From the NCBI GenBank assembly GCA_001725155.1, contig MEFP01000005.1, forward strand, positions 1-64,000: DNA of 64,000 nucleotides, given 5' to 3'. The notes below the pieces were generated by a model. That model searched no databases. It saw nothing but the letters and a program-made list of their open reading frames with translations, and had not been told where the DNA came from. Of this stretch, positions 8,637-17,062 are shown piece after piece (within the stretch, counting starts at the first letter, position 1; each line of letters opens with the position of its first letter). This DNA is from Lysobacteraceae bacterium SCN 69-320 (GTDB lineage Bacteria; Pseudomonadota; Gammaproteobacteria; Xanthomonadales; Rhodanobacteraceae). Made by a program: the position numbers and the translations under genes.

Positions 8637-9125
8637 TCAGGGCTCTTCCAGCGTGACGCGGGCATTGACGCGGCCGGTGCCTTCGGCGCGGTCGGCCGAC
8701 AGGTCGGTCGCGACCACGCCGAAATCGCGCGCCAGGCCCTCGAGCCAGTCGGCGATCGCATCGAACGATGCGCCCTCGAAGCTCACGCGCACGCTCTTGG
8801 GTCCGACCGGCTCCACGCGGCGCAGTTCATTGGCGAGCTGGGCGCCGCGCGCGGTGGCGTCGGCCAGCGCGAGCAGCGACTTGCCCTGGCGCTCGACCTT
8901 GGCCTGAGCGCCGAGGCCGCGCAGCTGGGCCACGCGCGTCGCGTCGCTGCGCATCTGCTGCAGTTCGCTGCGCTGTGCCTGTACGCGCTCGCGCAGCTCG
9001 CTGCGCGAGCGCTGCAGCGGATGCCAGACCAGCGCCCAGACCAGCAGCACCGCGGTCAGCGCAGCGCCGATCGCGAGCACCTGCCGCTCGCGCGGCTCGC
9101 GCGCATTCCACCAGGCGCGCATCAT
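8637..9125 (-). CDS. gspM: Type II secretion system protein M
   Basis: 162 residues. A short cytoplasmic N-terminus (MMRAWWNAREPRERQ) carries the WWxxRxPRERxL pattern common in GspM. It is followed by one transmembrane helix (~residues 17-37), a periplasmic coiled-coil (~38-75) and a C-terminal ferredoxin-like domain. GspM pairs with GspL in the inner-membrane platform that links the ATPase to the pseudopilus. The start codon overlaps the gspL stop by 4 bp (ATGA), so translation is coupled. Confidence 0.9.
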   Translation of the reverse strand: MMRAWWNAREPRERQVLAIGAALTAVLLVWALVWHPLQRSRSELRERVQAQRSELQQMRSDATRVAQLRGLGAQAKVERQGKSLLALADATARGAQLANELRRVEPVGPKSVRVSFEGASFDAIADWLEGLARDFGVVATDLSADRAEGTGRVNARVTLEEP

Positions 9126-10291
9126 GGCGCACCTCCGCTCAGGCGCATGCGCCCGTCGACGCCGTTCTGGCCCGGATTGGCCGCGGTCAGCTCGACCTTG
9201 AGGCCCGGCAACGTGGCCAGGCGCTCGCGCAGGGAATCCAGGGTCGGCACGTCGGGGGCGGTCACCGCGAGCTCCAGCGCACCGTTGCGGAATTCGATGC
9301 CGCGCGTGGTCAGGCGCGTCGTCGAGCCGAGCACCGGGGAGATCTGACCGAGCGTGCGCAGCAGGCCGCCGGCGGACTCGCCGCCGCCGAGACGCGCGAG
9401 CGCGCTCTTCATGAGCGCCGGCGGATCGCCGGCCACTTTTTCCATTTCGGGAAAACTCTGCACGAGCACGTCGCGCATGGCGTTATCCAGCCGGTCGGAT
9501 TCGCGCGCGAGCGCGAACCGTTCCAGCGCAAGCTGCACGAAGGCCAGCACGACCAGCACCGCCGCCGCGGCCGCGGCGCGGCGCCACCAGCGCGCGGCCG
9601 GCGCGCTGCGGTGGCGCGGCGCGTAGTCGCCCTGCAGCAGGTTCAGCACGGGCTCGGCGGCAACGCCGGACGCGAGCAGCGCCAGCGCGTCGCCCTGGCG
9701 CTCGTGATATGCGCGCACCGGCAGCGGCAATTCCTGCGGCGGCTGGAAACGCGTGTCGAAGACTTCGATCTCGGGCAGGCTGCCGTCGTCGGCGAACTCC
9801 AGCCATTCGGCCAGCAGTTCCGGCTCCAGCGCCGCGGCGCGCCAGGGCGCCAGACGCAGCTGTGCGCTGCCGCTTTCGATCAGCAGGTGGCCGACCGGCA
9901 GGGCCAGCGAATCGGGCAGCATCTGGTCCGGATGCACGCCGGCCGCGGCCAGTTCGCTCAACCACTGGCGCAGACGCACATGGGCGACGGCGGCGACGCC
10001 GATGTTGCCGCCGTCAGGCCTGGCGGCCAGCGCGAAATGCAGCTCCTCGACCGGCTGGGCCAGTTGATCCTCCAGCGCGTACGGCACGGCCTTGGCGAGC
10101 TGGCTGCGGTTCTTGCTGACCGCCGGCGTCTCCAGCAGCAACACTTCGGTGCCGGGCACCAGCACGACGATGCGCGTCGCGCGGGCGGCGACCTCGGCGG
10201 TCGGCAGGCCGTCCGACGACGCGGCGGCGGCACCGGGCAGCAGCCAGGCATGGCGACCGTTGGGTTGCAGGCGGATCAGCAGGACGGACAT
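9122..10291 (-). CDS. gspL: Type II secretion system protein L
   Basis: 389 residues from the ATG at 10291 (MSVLLIRLQPNG); the open frame extends to 10339 without a better start, and no strong ribosome site is visible. The cytoplasmic actin-like domain (residues ~1-240) includes RSQLAKAVPYALEDQLAQPVEELHFAL, shown here in part as AVPYALEDQLAQPVEELHF, the conserved signature of GspL. One transmembrane helix lies near residues 255-275, followed by a periplasmic ferredoxin-like domain. GspL recruits the secretion ATPase GspE to the membrane and binds GspM. It overlaps gspM by 4 bp; a gap of ~214 bp without an evident gene separates it from gspK. Confidence 0.92.
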   Translation of the reverse strand: MSVLLIRLQPNGRHAWLLPGAAAASSDGLPTAEVAARATRIVVLVPGTEVLLLETPAVSKNRSQLAKAVPYALEDQLAQPVEELHFALAARPDGGNIGVAAVAHVRLRQWLSELAAAGVHPDQMLPDSLALPVGHLLIESGSAQLRLAPWRAAALEPELLAEWLEFADDGSLPEIEVFDTRFQPPQELPLPVRAYHERQGDALALLASGVAAEPVLNLLQGDYAPRHRSAPAARWWRRAAAAAAVLVVLAFVQLALERFALARESDRLDNAMRDVLVQSFPEMEKVAGDPPALMKSALARLGGGESAGGLLRTLGQISPVLGSTTRLTTRGIEFRNGALELAVTAPDVPTLDSLRERLATLPGLKVELTAANPGQNGVDGRMRLSGGAP

Positions 10292-10505
10292 ACGGACCGG
10301 GCGAAACGGGACCGCCGGATTGTAGCAGCAGGCCGGCACCGGTCCCGGGTGCGCGTCGCAACGCCGCGTACCCCGGCGGCAACGGCCGCTGCCCTGATCG
10401 CGGCGCCGGTTGCGGTGCCGCTCACTCGCGGCTCCAACCGCGCGCAGGCCGGAGCGGCAGCGCAGAGCGCAGGCACTGCGTCGGCGACGTGGCCCGCCCG
10501 ACGAC

Positions 10506-11438
10506 TCAGTCGCTGCCGCGCGAGCGCTGCAGCACGCGCACGCCGCGCTCCCGGTCGATCAGGCTGGTCGGATGGAACAGCAGCCCGTCGAGCTCGATGT
10601 CGCCGCGGGCGAGAAAATAGCGGCTGCTCGTGCCGAGGCCGCGCTCCTGGGTCGGCTCGAACGGGATCGCGAGGCTCAGCAGTTCCTGACGGAAATCGCT
10701 GACCTCCTGCCAGCTCGCGCGGCCGTCGCGCCAGAGCCGCCGCGCAACCTCTTCGGTGATGCGCGGATTCAGCGACTGCAGCACCGGTATCGTCGCGGTG
10801 TTCAGATTGAGCAGGCTGCCCCGCGGCAGTGCGCAGACATGCGGCGCGAGCGTCGCATAGACCGTGCCGCCGAAGCCCTGCAGCAGACGCAGCTCCGAGG
10901 CATGCGTGAACGGCCGGTTCGCCGCACGGTAGGAGGGCGTCAGCGCGCCGTAGACGCTGTCTTCCGCGCCGCTGCCGTGACCGCCGCCGCCGGGTTCGCC
11001 GTCGGCGTCGATCCAGTCGATCACGGTTTCGGTCAGGGTCGGGTCCAGGCGCAGCGCGGTCAGCAGGCGGCGGAAACGTTCGCGCCATTCGGCTTCGTTG
11101 CCGTCGCCGGACAGCAGGTTGTTGAGATTGAAGCAGCCGTTCATGTCGCGCATCTGCGCGGCGATGCGCCCGCCCGCAACGTCGGTCGGCGGCAGCGGCA
11201 TGGCCCAGATGTCGGCGGCCGAATCGTTGCGGTTCTGCTCCAGATCCTTTTCGAGCACGCGCGCCGCATACAGCTCCAGGCCGCGCGCATAGGCGTCGGC
11301 CTGCTCGCTGCGCAGCAGGTTGCGCGTGCGCGCGGCGGCCAGCTCGCCGCGGTCGAGCAGACCGGCGATCAGCACGGTGGCCAGCGCGACCACGAGCAGC
11401 GCGATGACCAGGGCCACGCCGGACTGCCGCGCGCGCAT
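10506..11438 (-). CDS. gspK: Type II secretion minor pseudopilin K
   Basis: 310 residues, the usual large size of GspK. The prepilin leader is MRARQSG followed by a hydrophobic helix (VALVIALLVVALATVLIAG). As usual for GspK, the conserved Glu at mature position 5 is absent. The globular domain contains the GspK signatures FNLNNLL, VIDWIDADGEP, SELRLLQGF and LNLNTA (helix-hairpin-helix-like). GspK caps the pseudopilus tip with GspI and GspJ. It starts 2 bp after the gspJ stop. Confidence 0.95.
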   Translation of the reverse strand: MRARQSGVALVIALLVVALATVLIAGLLDRGELAAARTRNLLRSEQADAYARGLELYAARVLEKDLEQNRNDSAADIWAMPLPPTDVAGGRIAAQMRDMNGCFNLNNLLSGDGNEAEWRERFRRLLTALRLDPTLTETVIDWIDADGEPGGGGHGSGAEDSVYGALTPSYRAANRPFTHASELRLLQGFGGTVYATLAPHVCALPRGSLLNLNTATIPVLQSLNPRITEEVARRLWRDGRASWQEVSDFRQELLSLAIPFEPTQERGLGTSSRYFLARGDIELDGLLFHPTSLIDRERGVRVLQRSRGSD

Positions 11439-11440
11439 GC

Positions 11441-12046
11441 TCAGTTCGCCCCGCTGGACGGCAGTTCGATCAGGCGGCTGATCTCGCCGACGCCGTCGAT
11501 GTCGATGCGGAATTCCACCGCACGCGGCAGTGCTTCGGGTTTGTCGTCGCGGCGCGGCCAGGCCTCCAGCCAGTTGCCCTGCTCGTCGAGATAACGCAGC
11601 TGCAGCCGGCGCACGCGGTCGCGCACGCTGGTGAACTCGGCCACGCTGCCGGCGGCGCGGTCCAGCACCGCGTAGCGGCCGCGCTTGAGCGTGTTGCCGT
11701 CCTGTTCGTAGATCACGCGCTCGAGATTCGAGCGCGCGTCGATCAGCGCGCTGGCGAAGCCGAGCCGGGTGAATTCCAGATGATCGGCGTCGCCGCGCAG
11801 CGCCGGCTGCGGCTCGCCGTAGTTGCCGCGCACGGGGCGTGCGACGGCGCCGAGCAGATCGCGTTCAAACATGCCGACCGCACGCACGGTGTGCGCGAAA
11901 TCCTGCTGCTCGGCAACCAGCGCCTCGCGCGTGCGGATGACCGCGTTGAGCCCGCCCCAGGCCAGCGCCGACATGATCGCGAACACCGCCGTGGCGACCA
12001 GCACCTCGACCAGGGTGAAGCCGTGGACGCGCCGCAAGCTGCTCAT
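11441..12046 (-). CDS. gspJ: Type II secretion minor pseudopilin J
   Basis: 201 residues from the ATG at 12046, which overlaps the gspI stop by 4 bp; an upstream extension of the frame lies antisense-free but inside gspI, so it was rejected. The leader MSSLRRVHG is followed by FTLVEVLVATAVFAIM, with the Glu at mature position 5 that is needed for pseudopilin packing. The downstream region includes MFERDLLGAVARPVR, typical of GspJ. It forms the tip complex with GspI and GspK. Confidence 0.93.
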   Translation of the reverse strand: MSSLRRVHGFTLVEVLVATAVFAIMSALAWGGLNAVIRTREALVAEQQDFAHTVRAVGMFERDLLGAVARPVRGNYGEPQPALRGDADHLEFTRLGFASALIDARSNLERVIYEQDGNTLKRGRYAVLDRAAGSVAEFTSVRDRVRRLQLRYLDEQGNWLEAWPRRDDKPEALPRAVEFRIDIDGVGEISRLIELPSSGAN

Positions 12047-12459
12047 GGCAGCACGCTGTCGCCGGCGAAGCCGGTCAGCTGCGCGACCGGGTCGCTGCGT
12101 TCGGCATCGGCGTATACCTGCACGGACAGGCGTCGTATGCGCGCGTCCTGCGTGCCTTCGACGTCGAGCCGCCAGAACCACTCGCGGCCGGCGAAGCGCT
12201 GCTGGCCGTCGCGCCGGCCGGTCGCCGGCAGGCGGTCGCGCAGGCGCGCCTCGGTCAGCACGTTCGCCGCGATCCAGCCCGCGTAGCTGCGTTCGCGCAG
12301 GCCGCCGAAGTCGCGCACGCTGACGCCGGCCGCATGCACGAGCGCGGTCAGCGCGAGACTGAGCACGACCAGCGCGATCAGCACTTCGAGCAGGGTGAAG
12401 CCGCGCGCGTCGGCGCGCCTTCTGCGCAATCCGCGCAGCGGCCCGTCAGCGCGACACAT
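12043..12459 (-). CDS. gspI: Type II secretion minor pseudopilin I
   Basis: 138 residues. The leader of 20 residues ends with G before FTLLEVLIALVVLSLALTAL, a class III signal peptide with Glu at +5. Downstream, AANVLTEARLRDR and FWRLDVEGTQD fit the GspI family. It overlaps gspJ by 4 bp at its 3' end and gspH by 14 bp at its 5' end. It is part of the pseudopilus tip initiation complex. Confidence 0.92.
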   Translation of the reverse strand: MCRADGPLRGLRRRRADARGFTLLEVLIALVVLSLALTALVHAAGVSVRDFGGLRERSYAGWIAANVLTEARLRDRLPATGRRDGQQRFAGREWFWRLDVEGTQDARIRRLSVQVYADAERSDPVAQLTGFAGDSVLP

Positions 12460-13060
12460 CGCGCCGCTCCCGTTTGACAGCCCCGTCGATGCTGCCGTCC
12501 AGGCGCCAGCGCAGCGCCAGATCGGGCAGACCCAGTTCGAGCCGGAACGGCGTCAGCTCGCCCGAGGCGAAGCAGATCACCGGCGGCATTTCGGGCGGCT
12601 GCGGCGGAATCTCGATGCGCTTGCCGTCGCGACTGAGCTCCACGCGCAGATTGGCCGGCCATTGCCGGTCGCGCAGTTCGCCGGCCGTGAACGGCTTCCA
12701 GGTATCACCGTTGCGCTGGCTGAACACGAAACCGCCGGTGACGAGGCTGAGCCCGACCGCGCGGCCGCCGATCTCCGCATGCTCGCAGGCATAGCCGAGC
12801 AGGGCCTGCAGCCGCTCGGCCTCGCGTTCGAGCTGACGCTCGCCGCCGCTGCCGGCCATCGCGATCGTGACCGCGGCGGCGAGCACCGCGAGGATCACGA
12901 CGACGACGAGGATTTCGATCAGGGTGAAGCCGGCATCGCGCGACGACGGCTGCGCATATCCCCTCCGCCCGGGCGAACGCGGCCATGCCTCGCCGTCACC
13001 GGAGCGTCCGCCGGAGAGGGCTTTGCCCGCGAGCATCGGCGACGGGGAATCCGCAAGCAT
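12446..13060 (-). CDS. gspH: Type II secretion minor pseudopilin H, start uncertain
   Basis: A pseudopilin with GFTLIEILVVVVILAVLAAA (Gly 44 of this frame) and a GspH-like globular part (ERLQALLGYACEHAEIGGR; VFSQRNGDTWKPF). The in-frame leader is 44 residues from 13060, or 36 from the second ATG, which is far longer than usual for a prepilin leader. A strong GGAGGGG ribosome site at 12960-12966 stands directly upstream of an ATG at 12957, but that ATG is in another frame and reaches a stop after the GFTLIE coding region. A small indel in the sequence, or a real long leader, would explain this. It overlaps gspI by 14 bp. Confidence 0.82.
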   Translation of the reverse strand: MLADSPSPMLAGKALSGGRSGDGEAWPRSPGRRGYAQPSSRDAGFTLIEILVVVVILAVLAAAVTIAMAGSGGERQLEREAERLQALLGYACEHAEIGGRAVGLSLVTGGFVFSQRNGDTWKPFTAGELRDRQWPANLRVELSRDGKRIEIPPQPPEMPPVICFASGELTPFRLELGLPDLALRWRLDGSIDGAVKRERRDVSR

Positions 13061-13101
13061 CGTGTCGCTCCTGCGTCGAGGGCGGATGCCGGGGACAGAG
13101 C

Positions 13102-13551
13102 TCAGTTCTTCCAGTTGCCGATGTCGGCGGCTTCGCCCTCGCCGCCGGGCTTGCCGTCGGCACCGAGCGTATAGACGTCCATGTCGCCGTGAGCACCCGG
13201 CTGCAGGTACAGATAGTTGCGGCCCCAGGGATCCTTGGGCACGCCGTCGAGATAGCCGCCCTTGCGCCAGTTCGGCGCCTCGGGCGCGCCGCTGGGCTTG
13301 CTGACGAGCGCTTCGAGGCCCTGCTCGGTGGCCGGATAGGCGAAGTTGTCGAGCTTGTAGGTGTTCAGCGAGGTCACGATGGCCTGGATGTCGGCCTTGG
13401 CGCGGGCGACGCGCGCCTCGCCCGGGTGCTCCATGACGCGCGGAATGACCACGGCCGCGAGGATGGCCAGAATCACGACGACGACGAGCACTTCGATCAG
13501 GGTGAAGCCCCGCGCCAGACGGGCGGAACGGCGGGCGGAAACGGCGGTCAT
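13102..13551 (-). CDS. gspG: Type II secretion major pseudopilin G
   Basis: 149 residues. The leader MTAVSARRSARLARG precedes FTLIEVLVVVVILAILAAVV, followed by the GspG hallmark sequence: KADIQAIVTSLNTYKLDN, YPATEQGLEALV, GYLDGVPKDPWGRNYLYLQPG and YTLGADGKPGGEGEAADIGNW (the last is 21 residues in the protein: YTLGADGKPGG then EGEAADIGNW). The C-terminal calcium-binding loop region is intact. It is the main subunit of the pseudopilus and the first gene of the visible gsp operon. It diverges from bioA with 50 bp between starts. No gspE or gspF lies upstream here. Confidence 0.97.
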   Translation of the reverse strand: MTAVSARRSARLARGFTLIEVLVVVVILAILAAVVIPRVMEHPGEARVARAKADIQAIVTSLNTYKLDNFAYPATEQGLEALVSKPSGAPEAPNWRKGGYLDGVPKDPWGRNYLYLQPGAHGDMDVYTLGADGKPGGEGEAADIGNWKN

Positions 13552-13601
13552 GCGCGGCCTTCTTGCGAGCAGGGGAAAACGTCGCCGATCATAGCAAAGC
13601 C

Positions 13602-14969
13602 ATGTCGTCTCCCCTTCCCCGCACCAACGCCGCGCTGGCCGCGCGCGACCTCGCCGTGCTCTGGCATCCCTGTACCCAGATGCACGACCACGAAACCCTG
13701 CCGCTGCTGCCGATCGTGCGCGCCGAAGGCGTCTGGCTCCATGACGCCGACGGCGGCCGCTATCTCGACGCAGTCAGCTCCTGGTGGACCAACGTGTTCG
13801 GCCACCGCCACCCGCGGATCGTCGCGGCGCTGAAGCAGCAGCTCGACACGCTCGACCACGTCATGCTGGCCGGCTTCACCCACGAGCCGGCGCTGGAGCT
13901 GGCCGAAGCGCTGGTCGCGCTGGCCCCGGCTGGCCTTTCGCGCGTGTTCTATGCCGACAATGGGTCGAGCGCGATCGAAGTCGCGCTGAAGATGAGTTTC
14001 CACTACTGGCGCAATCTCGGCCGCGGCGCCAAGCGGCGCTTCATCGCGCTGAGCGGCAGCTATCACGGCGAGACCCTCGGCGCGCTGTCGGTCACCGACG
14101 TGCCGCTGTACCGCGACACCTATGCGCCGCTGCTGCTGCAGCCGCTGTTCGCCCCCTCGCCCGACACCTGGCTGGCCGAACCCGGCGAAACGCCGGCCGC
14201 TGTCGCGACGCGGCGCCTGGGCGAGCTGCGCACCTTGCTGGAACAGCACGCCAGCGAGACCTGCGCCGTCATCGTCGAGCCGCTGGTGCAGTGCGCCGGC
14301 GGCATGCGCATGTACGACCCGAGCTATCTGACCGGCCTGCGCGCGCTCTGCGACGAGTTCGAGGTGCATCTGATCGCCGACGAGATCGCCGTCGGCTTCG
14401 GCCGCACCGGCACCCTGTTCGCCTGCGAGCAGGGCCGCATCACGCCGGACTTCCTGTGCCTGTCCAAGGGACTGACCGGCGGCACCCTGCCGCTGTCGGC
14501 CGTGGTCACGACGCAAGCGGTCTATGCGGCCTTCTATGCCGAATACGCCAGCGGCAAGGCCTTCCTGCATTCGCACAGCTATACCGGCAACGCGCTCGCC
14601 TGCCGCGCGGCGCTGGCGACCCTGCAGATCTTCCGCGACGAGCCCGTGCTCGCGCGCAATCGCGAACTCGCCGCGGTGCTGGCGCGCGAACTCGATCCGC
14701 TGCGCGATCACCCGCAGGTCGCCGACGTGCGCCAGACCGGCCTGATCGCCGCGGTCGAACTCGTGCGCGACCGCGCGACGCGCGAGCCGTTTCCGGCCGC
14801 CGAACGCCGCGGCCTGCGCGTCTACCGCCATGGACTCGCCCACGAGATGCTGCTGCGCCCGCTCGGCAACGTGGTCTATTTCATGCCGCCCTACGTGATC
14901 GAGCCCGAGCAGATCGCGACGATGGTCCGCGTCGCGCGCGACGGTATTGCCGCGGCCTTGCTCGACTGA
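13602..14969 (+). CDS. bioA: Adenosylmethionine-8-amino-7-oxononanoate aminotransferase
   Basis: 455 residues from the ATG at 13602 (MSSPLPRTN); an upstream in-frame start at 13563 would overlap the promoter region of gspG. It converts 7-keto-8-aminopelargonate to 7,8-diaminopelargonate with S-adenosylmethionine as amino donor, a late step in biotin synthesis. BioA-specific features are LWHPCTQM, the substrate-region SSWWTNVFGHRHPRI, FYADNGSSAIEVALKMSFHYW (split: NGSSAIEVALKMSF), SGSYHGET, the PLP-lysine motif CLSKGLTGG, and SHSYTGNALACRAA. No other bio gene is in the window. It is divergent from gspG. Confidence 0.95.
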   Translation: MSSPLPRTNAALAARDLAVLWHPCTQMHDHETLPLLPIVRAEGVWLHDADGGRYLDAVSSWWTNVFGHRHPRIVAALKQQLDTLDHVMLAGFTHEPALELAEALVALAPAGLSRVFYADNGSSAIEVALKMSFHYWRNLGRGAKRRFIALSGSYHGETLGALSVTDVPLYRDTYAPLLLQPLFAPSPDTWLAEPGETPAAVATRRLGELRTLLEQHASETCAVIVEPLVQCAGGMRMYDPSYLTGLRALCDEFEVHLIADEIAVGFGRTGTLFACEQGRITPDFLCLSKGLTGGTLPLSAVVTTQAVYAAFYAEYASGKAFLHSHSYTGNALACRAALATLQIFRDEPVLARNRELAAVLARELDPLRDHPQVADVRQTGLIAAVELVRDRATREPFPAAERRGLRVYRHGLAHEMLLRPLGNVVYFMPPYVIEPEQIATMVRVARDGIAAALLD

Positions 14970-14992
14970 GGCCGCACGTCGTGGGCGCGGCT

Positions 14993-15053
14993 GCCGCGAG
15001 AGCTCGCGGCCAGGCGCGACAAAGAAGGACTCGCGCGGCGACGACGTCGCCGC
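14993..15053. terminator. Hairpins between convergent bioA and lysR genes
   Basis: Two inverted repeats lie between the stop codons: gccgcgag/ctcgcggc (14993-15010, 2-nt centre) and gcggcgacg/cgtcgccgc (15035-15053, 1-nt centre). Neither has a clear T tract, so termination is inferred only from position. Confidence 0.4.
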
Positions 15054-15060
15054 AGCGCCG

Positions 15061-15981
15061 TCACGGCGCGACGAAATTGATGCCCTGCACGAGCGCCCTG
15101 GCCAGACGGCTGCGCCGCAGCTGGGTGAGCCACCAGTCCAACGCCTTGCCGCGGTGGCTGCCGCGCCAGGCGACGTACAAGGTGTTCGGCTCGCGCGGTT
15201 GCGCCGTGCGCATCTCGCGCAAGGCGCCGCTGGTCAGCAGGCCGGCGACGCGCTGGCGCGGCAGCCAGCCGATGCCAAGGCCGTCGCGCTGGGCCAGGAT
15301 CTTGGCCTGCATGCTCGGCACGGCGAGGGTCGGCTGACCGCCCTGCAGGCCGTAGCCGCGCACGTCGGTGCGCCGCGCCGTGTCGGCGACGACGACGGCG
15401 CGATGCGCGGCGATCGCCTCCTGACTCAGCGGTTCCCCGGCCCTGGCCAGGGGATGGCGTGGCGCGACACAGAACGCCCATTCCATGACGCCGAGCTCGA
15501 ACCATTGCAGGTCCGGAATCACCGGCGGCTCGTTGGTCGCGCCGATCACGAGATCGGCCCGGCCGTCGCGCAAAGCCTCCCAGGTGCCGCCGAGCACTTC
15601 ATGGGTGATCCGCAGACTCACGCCCGAAGCCAGGGCGTCGAAGGCGCGGATGACCGGCAGCAGGGTCTGGAATTCCAGCACCTCGTCGGTGACCAGCCAG
15701 AGCCGGTCCTCCCAGCCGCCGGCAATCTGTTTCACGCGCTGGGTCAGGCGCGCCATGTCGACGGCCAGGCGCGCGGCCTCGCGCGCCAGCAGTTGGCCGG
15801 CCGGGGTCAGCTGCAGGCGGTAGCGCCGGCGATCGAACAACAGCGCGTCGTAGCGCGCCTCGAGCTGGCGCGCCGCATGGGAGACCGTCGACGGCGCCTT
15901 GTCCAGCCGGACCGCCGCCCGGTTCAGGCTGCCGGTGTCCCGTATCGCTTCGAGCAGGGCAATTTCGTCCGCCGACAACAT
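15061..15981 (-). CDS. LysR family transcriptional regulator
   Basis: 306 residues with an N-terminal winged HTH (residues ~1-60). The order LLEAIRDTGSLNRAAVRLDKAPSTVSHAARQLE (in part: GSLNRAAVRLDKAPSTVSH) corresponds to the LTTR pattern GSfxxAAxxLxxsqsavSxxixxLE. A periplasmic-binding-protein-like effector domain follows (residues ~90-300). It is divergent from the SDR gene at 16092, the classic arrangement in which a LysR protein activates its neighbour in response to a substrate-like ligand. The ligand is not predictable. Confidence 0.93.
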   Translation of the reverse strand: MLSADEIALLEAIRDTGSLNRAAVRLDKAPSTVSHAARQLEARYDALLFDRRRYRLQLTPAGQLLAREAARLAVDMARLTQRVKQIAGGWEDRLWLVTDEVLEFQTLLPVIRAFDALASGVSLRITHEVLGGTWEALRDGRADLVIGATNEPPVIPDLQWFELGVMEWAFCVAPRHPLARAGEPLSQEAIAAHRAVVVADTARRTDVRGYGLQGGQPTLAVPSMQAKILAQRDGLGIGWLPRQRVAGLLTSGALREMRTAQPREPNTLYVAWRGSHRGKALDWWLTQLRRSRLARALVQGINFVAP

Positions 15982-16091
15982 GTTCGGTTCCTTCGAATGT
16001 CTTGGCCGGGATCATGCTACGTCAGCGCTGGCCTGCGGCGTCAGCATGCGTGTCGGCGGCAACGAGCCGCGTCATCGAACGGAGCAACCCC

Positions 16092-16841
16092 ATGAAACGT
16101 TTCCAGGACAAGACCGTGCTGGTCACCGGCGGCAACAGCGGCATCGGCCTGGCCGCCGCGCAGGCGTTCGCGGCCGAAGGCGCCCGCGTCGTCATCACCG
16201 GCCGCGACGCGGCGACCCTGGAGCAGGCGCGCGCCACGCTCGGCGCGAACGCCATCGCCCTGGTCAACGACGCCAGCCGCATCGGCGACGCCGCAGCGCT
16301 GGCCGCGGAGCTGACCGCGCGCGGCCTGCGCCTCGATGCGGTATTCCTCAATGCCGGCGTCGCGAAGCTGGTGCCGCTGGAACAGGTCGACGAGGCGCTC
16401 TGGGATCGGATCTTCACGACCAACGTCAAAGGGCCTTATTTCCAGATCCAGGCGCTGGCGCCGCTGCTCGATCCGGGCGCGTCCATCGTGATCAACGGTT
16501 CGATCAATGCGCACATGGGCATGCCGGATACCTCGGTCTATGCGGCGAGCAAGGCCGCGGTGATCTCGCTCGTCAGAACCCTGTCGGCGGAACTGCTGCC
16601 GCGCGGCGCGCGTGTGAACGTGGTGAGCCCGGGCCCGGTCGCGACGCCGCTGTACGACAGGCTCGGCCTGGACAAGTCCGCGCTGGAGGCGACCGCGGCC
16701 CATATCAAGAACCAGATTCCGCTCGGCCGCTTCGGCACGCCGGAGGAAATCGCCGCGACCGTGCTGCATCTGTCCGCACGCGAATCGGCCTTCATCGTCG
16801 GCACCGAGATCATTGCCGACGGCGGCATGAGCCAGTTGTGA
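16092..16841 (+). CDS. Short-chain dehydrogenase/reductase (SDR), classical type
   Basis: 249 residues from the ATG at 16092. The Rossmann cofactor motif TGGNSGIG is near residue 13, NAG near 91, the catalytic Ser in NGSIN near 141, and Tyr/Lys in YAASKAA near 156-160. PGPVATPLYD and the C-terminal GTEIIADGGMSQL are typical of the family. The segment VVITGRDAATLEQA with Arg after the second strand suggests NADP(H) preference, an inference. It is an oxidoreductase of unknown substrate, probably regulated by the divergent LysR protein. Confidence 0.93.
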   Translation: MKRFQDKTVLVTGGNSGIGLAAAQAFAAEGARVVITGRDAATLEQARATLGANAIALVNDASRIGDAAALAAELTARGLRLDAVFLNAGVAKLVPLEQVDEALWDRIFTTNVKGPYFQIQALAPLLDPGASIVINGSINAHMGMPDTSVYAASKAAVISLVRTLSAELLPRGARVNVVSPGPVATPLYDRLGLDKSALEATAAHIKNQIPLGRFGTPEEIAATVLHLSARESAFIVGTEIIADGGMSQL

Positions 16842-16846
16842 GCGCC

Positions 16847-16877
16847 GCCGCCGGCATCGCCGCACGATGCCGGCGGC
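16847..16877 (+). terminator. Strong hairpin after the SDR gene
   Basis: A perfect 13-bp inverted repeat, gccgccggcatcg / cgatgccggcggc, with a 5-nt loop begins 5 bp after the SDR stop codon. It lacks a T tract but is a good candidate transcription terminator. Confidence 0.6.
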
Positions 16878-16940
16878 CACCCGGACGGACCGTTAGCGGA
16901 GCCTTCGCGCACCGGCACGCTTCGCAGCGGCCCGCACCGT

Positions 16941-16970
16941 TTGACACTCAATCGAGAACGATTATCATTA
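16941..16970 (+). promoter_or_regulatory. Promoter with overlapping Fur box for the TonB receptor
   Basis: TTGACA at 16941-16946, a 16-bp spacer and TATCAT at 16963-16968 form a good sigma-70 promoter. The stretch gagaacgattatcatta (16954-16970) closely matches the Fur operator core, with the diagnostic ATTATCATT, and covers the -10 box. This predicts Fur-Fe(II) repression of the downstream receptor in iron-rich conditions. It lies about 95 bp before the start codon. Confidence 0.75.
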
Positions 16971-17062
16971 ACTGAAATTTGACCTCCCCGCGTATCGCCA
17001 GCCGGGTTCCTCGCCGAACGCCGCCAGCCGCGTCCACCGCACGTACAGGCTGACTTCGTTCC

